A DNA stretch of 64,000 bases, from NCBI RefSeq assembly GCF_041381155.1, contig NC_091140.1:20116864-20180863 (forward strand), written 5' to 3'. The DNA is from Argopecten irradians (lineage: Eukaryota; Mollusca; Bivalvia; Pectinida; Pectinidae). Below are positions 24,801 through 32,696 of this stretch, piece after piece; the stretch's first letter is position 1; every line of letters begins with the position of its first letter. The translations under genes were made by a program, and so were the position numbers. The notes under the pieces are model-generated. The model was given only the letters and a program-made list of their open reading frames with translations, was not told the DNA's origin and ran no database searches.

Positions 24801-26121
24801 TCATTTATATGGAAATAGCCAAAATTGACCCCTTTTGACCCCGCCCCTCAGGCCCCCCGGGGGTCAGCCCTATCATTTGCACAATTTTGAATCCCCACAC
24901 TATAAGGTTATGCTTCCATTGCATTAATGGGTGCTATACCATGCTTAGTTTGCAGAGAAGAAGTCATTTATATGGAAATAGCCAAATTGACCACTTTTGA
25001 CCCCGCCCCTCAGGCCCCCGGGGGGGTCAGCCCTATCATTTGCACAATTTTGAATCCCCACACTATAAGGATGCTTCCATTGCATAATGGGTGCTATACC
25101 ATGCTTAGTTGCAGAGAAGAAGTCATTTATATGGAAATAGCCAAATTGACCACTTTTGACGACCCCCCCCTCAGGCCCCCTGGGGGGGTCAGCCCCTATC
25201 ATTTGCACAATTTTGAATCCCCACACTATAAGGATGCTTCCATTGCATAATGGGGTGCTATACCATGCTTAGTTGCAGAGAAGAAGTCATTTATATGTAA
25301 AAAAATGAAAAAAAAAAAAAAAAAAGAAAATAGCCAAATTGAACCACTTTTGACCCCGCCCCTCATGCCCCCGGGGGGGTCAGCCCTAAACAATTTTGTC
25401 CCCACCCTATAAGGATGCTAACCATTGCATTATGGGTGCTATACCATACTTAGGTTTCAGAGAAGAAGTCGTTTTATATGGAAATAAGCAAATTGATGTC
25501 ACTACAAAATTTCCACCTCAGCCCCCATTTGTCGGGCAAGTCCCAAATTTTATTGAAATCCGACGCAGCCGGGCTTATGGAGAAGAAGTCCGATTGTTCA
25601 GCACAATCCACCTGCCCAATCTGGGCAAGTCAGCAGCACATACATGGATGACCTGCCCGTCAGCAGGTCTGACCTGCTGGGGCAGTCAGACAATGGTTAA
25701 TGTCAAGCCCTGAATTCTAAGATAAAATTCTAATTAGAATTACCTTTGGTTTGTGAAGATTCATCTTGAAGTGTTTGAAGTAATGCCAGCCATAGTGAGC
25801 ATCATCATCCACCATCCTAGAATATGATTCCTCTGCTTCAAATCCAAAAGCTTCAAATTCTTTATCTGGCGTTAACAGCAGTGTTGTTGGCATTTTTAAA
25901 GATGCAAGTGAATTAGTGCCTCCTGAATTCCATTTGTGGCAATGAATTTTCATCTTATCGGTTTCATAATCATGTTTAAAAGAATGTGCAACACCTGAAT
26001 AAGTTGTTCCAAAATCAATGGCAGCTACCATATAAGGTTCAAGTTTGCCTCCAGTGATGTTGCTTGAACTTTGTCCAGCCTCCTCTTCATCATCAGAATA
26101 AGCAACTGTATTACTGGCCAT
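15874..26121 (-). CDS. HSPA12A/B-like HSP70-family protein
   Basis: This is a divergent HSP70-superfamily ATPase of the HSPA12 branch. Four coding exons in transcript order are 26121-25744, 18708-18487, 18061-17902 and 16940-15874. All borders are GT/AG, the phases join, and the product is 608 aa (human HSPA12A is about 675). Visible motifs are phosphate-1 VAAIDFGTTYSG at residues 32-43, TVPAIWDNSAKQFMREAA in exon 2, ALEPEAASVYC around 211-221, phosphate-2 DLGGGTADFTV at 251-261, and the adenosine-site VGGFSES around 414-420. The C terminus ends in KKKGK with no EEVD, as expected for this branch, which lacks the classical substrate-binding lid. The ATG sits 36 bases after a 3' splice acceptor, so the 5' UTR is spliced. 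Intron 1 is 7 kb of scrambled repeats. Bivalves are known to have many HSPA12-like genes, so a specific A or B symbol is not justified. Confidence 0.95.
17463..17610. mobile_element. Palindromic MITE in HSPA12 intron
   Basis: A near-complete inverted repeat. The outer arms are GAATACACGG / CCATGTATTC, followed by TTTATTTTGGTG / CACCAAAATAAA, then GGAAAGCCGAGATGA / TCATCTCGGCTTTCC around a small loop. It has no coding capacity and lies in the intron between HSPA12 exons 3 and 4. Confidence 0.75.
18420..19590. repeat. Source copy of a 1.2-kb duplication
   Basis: This segment includes HSPA12 exon 2 and downstream intron sequence. It reappears in degraded form at 21760-23010. Shared landmarks in the same order are CAACTAGGGAGCTATACCCTG, ATAGATTCTGCAAATATTGT, TAGAACTCAAAGAAGGTTTA, GATCTTGAGGATTT, CAATAGAATTC and the run from CTGCCCGACTGGAAA to AATAATAACAATT. 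Confidence 0.85.
19600..21750. repeat. Diverged GC-rich ~160-bp repeat copies
   Basis: Irregular, diverged copies of the repeat that is tandem at 24340-25480. The core is a CCCCTTTTGACCCCGCCCC tract, then a CCCCCGGGGG tract, GTCAGCCCCATCATTTGTAC, AATTTTGAATCC, ATAAGGATGCTACCATTGC, and GAAGAAGTCGTTTATATGGA. A CGGACGACG simple repeat lies at about 20826-20900. Next to it, GGTCCTTCGGACCAGGTGAGCT resembles the terminus of a common bivalve repeat, and CGCTCACCTGG follows at about 20971. No gene is present. Confidence 0.75.
21760..23010. repeat. Degraded copy of 18420-19590
   Basis: It is collinear with 18420-19590 over many short matching blocks but interrupted by frequent small insertions, deletions and CCCCGGGG-repeat material. 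The damage is so evenly spread that it resembles either uncorrected long-read error or repeated template switching. Confidence 0.8.
21825..22025 (-). pseudogene. HSPA12 exon 2 relic
   Basis: This part of the degraded duplication corresponds to exon 2 of the functional gene (18487-18708). Recognisable pieces are GATAGATTCTGCAAATATTG, ACTTCCTGGCCC and TTTTATCTTTGTGTC. Many small gaps destroy the reading frame, and the splice sites are not preserved. It lies in intron 1 of the intact gene, upstream of the real exon 2 in transcript order, so it would be skipped. Confidence 0.8.
23105..23281. mobile_element. Foldback MITE, TTACAGAGTT family, copy 1
   Basis: GAATATTACAGAGTTAGCTA at the left and TTCTGTAATATGC at the right are imperfect terminal inverted repeats. 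Internal landmarks are GGTATCGATTGTTATGTCAT and CGCTCGCAAACACATGAC. The latter recur in the copy at 48580-48756 and, more weakly, at 57900-58049. There is no coding capacity. Confidence 0.6.
24340..25480. repeat. GC-rich tandem repeat, ~162-bp unit
   Basis: CAGGCCCCCGGGGG tracts recur near 24366, 24541, 24687, 24849, 25011, 25172 and 25363. The middle copies are 161-162 bp apart. Each unit continues with TCAGCCCTATCATTTGCACA, ATTTTGAATCCCCACACTAT, a 'TTCCATTGCAT' block, CCATGCTTAGTTGCAGAGAA, GAAGTCATTTATATGGAAAT and AGCCAAATTGACC. The last unit carries a poly-A insertion at about 25303-25327. It lies in HSPA12 intron 1. Confidence 0.9.
25500..25713 (-). mobile_element. hAT-like transposon end
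   Basis: Read on the minus strand from 25713, the sequence begins CAGGGCTTGACATTAACC, a terminus typical of one hAT-like group in invertebrates. It continues with cysteine-knot-like repeats of CAGGTCAGACCTGC and GACGGGCAGGTCA. Similar interior sequence (CTGCCCGACTGGAAA) occurs near 19455 and 22886. The opposite terminus was not found, so it is a fragment or has been interrupted by the tandem repeats. Confidence 0.5.
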
Positions 26122-26254
26122 CGTGAGAATCCGGTGGTTACTAGGTTACCAACCTGTTAAAAAAGACAAAAATATCCAGTTATTAATTGGTGATCAATAT
26201 CAAATAACAAATATAACATTGCTATATCATAATATACAAGGACATAGTCATTCA

Positions 26255-27196
26255 GATCCCCCGCCAATGGAGATATCAAAGCTGAAGTAAGTTTGATTGT
26301 GGAGACTTATGTGTATGAAAAAAAAACCAGGAAAAAGTGCAAAAAATGAAAACCTAAAAATAGCAAAAGGTACTACTAGACCATAAAATGAATGTGTCTA
26401 TGAAGTGGAAATATCTCTGCTGGTTTTAGAGTTATGCTCTAGAAATGAACCTGCTACAAAAATATGATATTTTCAGCAATGTTTCTATGGTTACAGAAAA
26501 AAGCAAAAGGCACTACTAGACCATAAGAACAATGTGTCTATGAAGTTTCATGGAAATATCGCTGCTGGTTTTAGAGTTGTGCTCCGGAAACGATTCTTAC
26601 ACAAAAATCTGCCATTTTCAGCAATGTTTCCATGGTTACAGAAAAAAGTACAAAAGTGAAAACCTTAAAATAGCAAAAGGCACTACTAGACCATAAGATT
26701 AATGTGCCTATGGAGTTCCGTGCATATATCTCAACCGGTTTTCCAGTTATGCTGCGGAAACGAACCTTGTACAAAAATATGATATTTTCAGCAATGTTTC
26801 CATGGTTATGGAAAAAGTGCAAAAAACAAAAAACCTAAAAATAGCAAAAGGCACTACTAGACCATAAGAACAATGTGTCTATGAAGTTTCATGGAAATAT
26901 CTCTGCTGGTTTTAGAGTTGTGCTCCGGAAACGATTCTTACACAAAAATCTGCCATTTTCAGCAATGTTTCCATGGTTACGGAAAAAATGCAAAAAATGA
27001 AAACCTAAAAATAGCAAAAGGCACAATTAGACCATAAGAGCAATGTGTGTATGAAGTTTCGTGGAAATCTCTCTACTGGTTTTAGAGTTATGCTCCGGAA
27101 ACCATTCGTACGGACGGACAAACGGACAGACGGACGGATGGACGGACGGACGGAACTCATTTGTATATCCCCCGCCAACTTCGTTGGGCGGGGGAT
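26255..27196. mobile_element. MITE with internal tandem repeats
   Basis: Terminal inverted repeats are ATCCCCCGCCAA at the left and TTGGGCGGGGGAT at the right. The right end also forms its own hairpin. The interior is five tandem units of about 145-175 bp, each containing AGCAAAAGGCACTACTAGAC (near 26359, 26502, 26671, 26845 and 27015), then AATGTGTCTATGAAGTTTC, CTGGTTTTAGAGTT and CAGCAATGTTTCCATGGTTA. A (CGGA)n run lies at about 27110-27155. This is a well-known type of bivalve repeat. It has no transposase. Confidence 0.8.
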
Positions 27197-27263
27197 AATA
27201 ATGCATTATAGCTTTCTCTTTCTATCTCTATTTAAGTATACATGTCTTACACTGGTCTTTTTT

Positions 27264-27546
27264 CAGAGGACTCCACATAATCGAATAACGGTTATTCGAA
27301 TATTTCGGTTATTTGTATAAAATTCTGCGGTCCCGATTTTTTCCTTCTCTATCTTTGTTTTTCAACTCTGTGTATTTGCATAGACTTTTACATGACCTCC
27401 GGTTATTCAAATAAAATATTTGGGAAATTCTAAAAACAAAATTGAATATTTTTCAATATTTTTAGCGAAATTCGCCAATATATGTTTCAAGATACTTCGA
27501 TATTTTCTTCTGGAAAATGACTTATTCAAATAAGCGGAATCCTCTG
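27264..27546. mobile_element. Short TIR element, CAGAGGA termini
   Basis: CAGAGGACTCCACATAATCG at the left pairs with the inverse of CAAATAAGCGGAATCCTCTG at the right. The arms are roughly 25 bp and imperfect. The interior is AT-rich and non-coding. No convincing target-site duplication is visible. Fragments of the same repeat (TCAAATATTCCGCTTA) occur near 19913 and 23985. Confidence 0.65.
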
Positions 27547-28194
27547 TATACAATTGAAACGTATTTATAAAAAAAATATTTATCATGGCTTTGTGGCTAT
27601 AAGGTAACAGTTTTATTCCCTGTCAAGGTTCCTATAATATACTTGTATATGTGATATGTTTATTATAATATAATTATGTTTTGATAATAACAAAGTAATA
27701 TATAGTCACCAGAGGTTCGTAAAAACCATGTTTTACTGAAAATGCATACATGGAATTTATCAAACGAGTTCAATAATTTGTCAAAGGCTTGTGGCATATC
27801 AAATTATTAACGAGTTTGATAAATGTCATATCGCATAGTCACGAGTGTAAGATTTTATCTATCACATAACTTTTAATAATAGAAATATACGTAAAACTTA
27901 AGATTTCGTCTTTATATAAAACAGTAGAAATCTGGCTTGGATGTGACATTTCCGTCTACTGAGACAATCATGTGACGTCATATATAGATTATGACGTCAA
28001 AACTACCTGTGACATCACAATAGTATTATTACACATGTGTCTTACGACATTAATAACATGGCCGTATGACATGACTGGACGGGCTAGTTATGTGATAAAC
28101 TTTATTTTTTGATGACCTCTATACTGTTTTTAAAGTTGTATGGTCTATCACTTTCGCTCTTTTTGTCATAGTAAAAACTTTTTAAGTGCTATAC

Positions 28195-30680
28195 TACAGT
28201 GGCTAATTTGTGCCATTTCGTCTTTTCGCCCCGAAAAGACGAGAAGGGCGAAAAGACGAGAATTAAGAAACCTTAATTTTCGTCTTTTCGTCTCTTCGCC
28301 CCGAAAAGCTTTTCGCGGCGAAAAGAAGAAAAGACGAAAAGTCAAACACGAAAAGACGAAAGTGATACACCCTAATTAGCGACTTTGATTCTCGTCTTTT
28401 CACCTTCAAAATTCTCGTCTTTTCGTCTTTTCGCCCCGAAAAAAAGACGAAATTTAACAAACCTTAATTTTCGTCTTTGCGAAAAGACGAAAATTAATAA
28501 ACCTTAAATTTCGTCTTTTCGTCTTTTTGGGGCGAAAAGACGAAAATTTAACAAACCTTAATTTTTGTCTTTTCGTCTTTTCGCCCCAAAAAGACGAAAA
28601 TTAACAAACCTTAATTTTCGTCTTTTCGTCTTTTAGCCCCGAAAAGACTAAAAATAACAAACCTTAAATTTCGTCTTTTCGTCTCATCGACCAGAAAAGA
28701 CGAAAATTAACAAACCTTAATTTTCGTCTTTTCGTCTTTTCGCCTTCCGGTCCGGTGTGGAAGTCATTTTGAAATCTTTTTATCTTAATATTGACTTAAT
28801 TGTTCAATATCAAGGGCGTAGGAAGGGGGGGGGCAGGGGGGGCAACTGCCCCCCCGTTCCCCAGGACGGGGGGGCAAACATGTCTTTTTGCCCCCCCATT
28901 TTCGCCGACTGAAATTTTCTAAAAATGCTTATTTGAAAGAAAAAAGGGTCCTCCTACACATTTTTCGTACTTCATTCTAGAAAATTTTCCGCTGCGCGGC
29001 GCATTTCCTAAAACGTTCAAGCACATAATGTCAAACCTTAAATAGTGAAAATTCAATACACACAAACTAGACTAAAAATGTCCATCAAGGGATTCTATGT
29101 GCTATTTAAAAAAATGTCTCTTAAAAGATCAATTTGTTTATATGTCTTAGCGAGACAATTAATTCATATGGAAGCATCAAAGAAGTTTATGATAACACTG
29201 TGTACAAGGATTAAATTTAGTGATATATGAAAAATGAACATAAAGCATATATTATATAGGTTTGGGAGTTGAATTAATCTCCTCCTGTAGTGTGGCGGGG
29301 GGGGGGGGGGGGTTTACAAAATATTGAGGACCTTTGCCCCCCCATGACGTTTTCATCTTCCTACGCCACTGAATATGGAAGCATCAAAGAAGTTTATGAT
29401 AACATCGATTTATTATATTGATAGTATTACAAGTTCCTTCATCAATAACTAAGATTAGTAGTTTTAAAACAGAAGTCAACATGTTTGTTTACAGCAGTTA
29501 CGTAGATTTCTCACACGTGGCATATGCCACGTGCCACTAACAGATTCATCATTCCGCAAATCCTTAAGCGTAATTGATACATTTTCTAAAATTCATTAAT
29601 ATCTTATTTTTTGTGTTCTAATCGCCCTCTTTAGCAATTACGCTTATCAAAACATTGCCGTGTATATTTAGGACCATAATGAACTTAAGATGCTAAACAA
29701 GCACTTAGAGGAGTTGCCTCCCCTACACAACTTCAAAAAAAAAAGTTGTCGGCAGGTAATATTTGAAAGCGTTTGAACCACAGATAAACTTGTTAAAAAA
29801 TTAATTTATGAAAGACAACTCATGAAGACTTTGAGTTTAAAGGAAGGACTTGTACCAAGAAATTGCTCAAATATAGTTAATTAGAACAGTCAATCAGTAG
29901 GTACAATGTACTGTGTATTATTTGAAAAGACATTTTGACTACATACATGACATGGTCTTCATCATAATTGTACATTAGAAATTACATTATAATCTTCGTC
30001 GTATATGATAGATGACAAAGTATATCGGTAATTTGTATTTTTTCGGGGCGAAAAGGCGAAAAGACGAAAATTAAGGTTTGTTAATTTAGAAAATTTTGAA
30101 AAGACGAAAAGATGAAAAGACAAGATTTTTGAAGGCGAAAGGACGAAAACTAAAGGCGCTAATTAGCATGCTTCACTTTCGTCTTTTCGTGTTTGAATTT
30201 TCGTCTTTAAGTCTTTTCGCCGCGAAAAGACGAAATTTAAATTTGTTAATTTTCGTCTTTTCGGGGCGAAAAGACAAAAAGACGAGAATTAGGGTTTGTT
30301 AATTTTCGTCTTTTCTGGGCGAAAAGACAAAAAGACCAGAATTAGGGTTTGTTAATTTTCGTCTTTTCTGGGCGAAAAGACGAAAAGACGAAAATTAAGG
30401 TTTGTTAATTTTCGTCTTTTCGGGGTGAAAAGACGAAAAGACGAAAATTAAGGTTTGTTAATTTTCGTCTTTTCGGGACGAAAAGACGAAAAGATGAAAA
30501 GACAAGATTTTTGAAGGCGAAAGAACGAAAATTAAAGGCGCTTATTAGCATTCTTCACTTTCGTCTTTTCGTGTTTGACTTTTCGTCTTTTCGCCGCGAA
30601 AACAAAAACAAGAGAATTAAGATATTCAATTTTCGTCTTTTCGGGACGAAAAGACGAAATGGCATAAATCAGCCACTGTA
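28195..30680. mobile_element. 2.5-kb TIR element of palindromic arrays
   Basis: Termini are TACAGTGGCTAATTTGTGCC at the left and the inverse of GGCATAAATCAGCCACTGTA at the right. CTATAC is repeated directly outside both ends (28189-28194 and 30681-30686) and reads as a 6-bp target-site duplication. Inside each end is an array of roughly 58-60-bp units in which CGTCTTTTCGCCCCGAAAAG hairpins alternate with AAAATTAACAAACCTTAATT (about 28220-28745 and 30045-30660). The middle has no recognisable gene and contains a nested hAT-like insertion. The superfamily is unresolved. Confidence 0.8.
28811..29371. mobile_element. Nested hAT-like non-autonomous element
   Basis: Its ends are CAAGGGCGTAGGAAG and the inverse of CTTCCTACGCCACTG. 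The right end read inward, CAGTGGCGTAGGAAG, is a classical hAT-type terminus. Long G and C runs sit just inside both ends (about 28825-28900 and 29295-29345). It inserted into the palindromic-array element. AATAT is present on both sides, and no clear 8-bp duplication survives. No transposase was seen. Confidence 0.7.
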
Positions 30681-31240
30681 CTATACACATTTTTCTCCGT
30701 CTGTCCGAGGTTTAAACTTTCTACTTTTACCACTTTTATAAAGTTGCAGCACAGGAAGTATTTTTAATTATAAAAGTAAAAAATCTTTTTAACGTGTACA
30801 CGTTTAAAATAGCTCGGAAATACCCGAACTGTTCCGATCTATTCCAATCTGTACCGGTATTGCCGATATTGAGCACGTGATATGGCTTGGGAGGTTCCGA
30901 TCTATAAGGGTATTGCTGATGTCTGTCACGTGATGCAACTCGGCTTTCCGATATTAGCCGAAAGTTTGAAACATGGCGTTGACTGTGGCGGTTCTTTCAA
31001 AACGTGTGATATTTCATGCCACATTTACCACTATGTCAATAGTATATTGGTGTTTTCATGGATCTGAACCATCTTATATTAGCATTCATATTCACACATT
31101 GTATGTTTTATGAGAGTTTTTGATGGTGAAATTTACAAGAAATACAACTTTAAAACTATGAAACATTCATGTTAATTACTATTTGTTGTCATAATTTCAT
31201 TATGATTTTGCTATTTGAAATACAGTACCTAGCTAAAGTA

Positions 31241-31393
31241 GCTATAACCAAAGGAATTTGACATTCTGTCAATAATATGTAGTATACATATATAAAAAAT
31301 ACTCCTGTTTTTATATAGTATATAGGGTATTTTTTATATATGTATACTATACTATATATATTGACAGAATGTCAACTCCTGTGCTATAACCAA
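31241..31393. mobile_element. Foldback MITE with direct-repeat flanks
   Basis: A strong inverted repeat of about 45 bp per arm lies at 31259-31302 and 31327-31374, starting TGACATTCTGTCAAT and ending ATTGACAGAATGTCA, around a ~24-bp loop. GCTATAACCAA occurs directly on both sides (31241-31251 and 31383-31393) and looks like a target-site duplication. The palindrome is close to perfect, which suggests a recent insertion. Confidence 0.8.
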
Positions 31394-32081
31394 GATATAT
31401 CCTTGAAATAATGTATGGTCTACAGATACATGTACAACATAGACAAAAATAACAGTGTATGTGTATTAGCAGCAATTGTAAACCAACAAATCAAAATACC
31501 AATTAAAAACAACACTTATATAAAATAAATGTAGGAGACCAACACTTAACATGTATACATATACCCTAAAACACTGAAAATAATTAATGTGATTCCTTCA
31601 AAACTAAACATTCCAGTAAAGTACAACCGTTCAGTTTCCTTCCTTGGTGCTAAAAGAATGTATTACCCTTATCATAGTTCTGTAAAAGACTATATAATGC
31701 GTAGTTGGGAAATACAGTGTTACATACATGTAAAACGAAAGTAAAGTCATATTTTTTTGTGGAGAGTCCCAGTTATTTCGCAACATTTTAAAGTCTAGTT
31801 TATAGAACTATAAAAATGAAAATTCTCGTTTTAAAGGATATAAAGTAACAAAACCCACATTTAATTTATAACTAGCGTTCGGTAAATGAGAGTAACAGAT
31901 TGAAGTTTGCATCTGCTTTCAATTTGGTTTCGCTTTACCTTTTAACTGTTGATTGCTAAGATATCGATAAATAGTTTGTGTTATTTTCGTTCAACGACCA
32001 ATTTTTAGTATCATCCAAATAAATCCCCACCAAACGACTATTAGAGAACAAGATAGACAAGATAATCAGGTAAATAATTAC

Positions 32082-32130
32082 CTTCTTTTCCCAATCCTTC
32101 TTTGTACGCTCGCACACTCCGGTTGTACGC
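32082..32130 (-). promoter_or_regulatory. Possible HSPA12 non-coding first exon
   Basis: The HSPA12 start codon is preceded by a splice acceptor (TTTTTTAACAG|GTTGG), so an upstream non-coding exon must exist. Here, on the minus strand, GAAAAGAAG|GTAATT is a good donor. It is preceded by CpG-containing sequence (GTGTGCGAGCGTAC) and, about 70 bases upstream, by TTTAAAACC as a TATA-like element. The right end is approximate. This is inference from position and splice signal only. Confidence 0.3.
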
Positions 32131-32696
32131 GTATAGTACGTGAGTGTTGCTGGGTTTTAAAGTATTGTAAGAAAATAAACGGAATCCGGAAAGAGTCAAT
32201 CCGGATTTGACTGAGTGAACTCAAAATTATTTGCCAATTAGCTGGAATAAATAGGGCAAGATTATCAGTATATCAACGACAAAAATAATTGAATTAATAG
32301 GTTAAGCGTTAAATAATCAATAAAGTACAGTAAACCAGCTTCATGGCAATAATTAATTAAAAGCCAGCGTTTTCATGCTTATAAGATTATATAACATTTT
32401 TTCATAGCAAGTTACTTGCGCGGTTTATTGTTAAAACTTTTCATTTAGTAGTTGATACGTTTCCGGGCAAATTCTTTTCTAAAATTATAATTATATGACA
32501 GCGGCATACTTTTAAATATTTAATCGCATGCGATTATACGGGGCCCAATTAGCAGTTATTAATTCTACCATCTATCCATCTGTATTAACATTTTCAATCT
32601 TTGACTATCGCGATGGTACACCTACATGTACATACTGATAAGAGATCATACATTCACACAACATATCAGATAAAGTTCTGTCGCCATTCCGTGGCC

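Larger units (their letters stand above)
30687..32696. other. Intergenic, divergent promoter region
   Basis: This lies between the HSPA12 (-) and GH30 (+) genes, so both promoters should be here. A GC-richer patch at about 30800-31000 has two CACGTG boxes (GAGCACGTGA at 30871, GTCACGTGAT at 30925). It is followed by ATGGCGTTGACTGTGGCG, opening a 46-codon frame (30973-31113, +) that I do not recognise. Between 31394 and 32080 only AT-rich sequence is seen. Confidence 0.4.

Noticed and set aside
24927-25250. Open frames in the ~162-bp GC-rich repeats
   Set aside because: They are translations of the repeat unit in the HSPA12 intron. They repeat with the unit and have no independent support.
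32130-32220. Heat-shock elements upstream of the HSPA12 gene
   Set aside because: GGAATCCGGAAA-type sequence is present, but not the alternating GAA and TTC blocks of a real heat-shock element.
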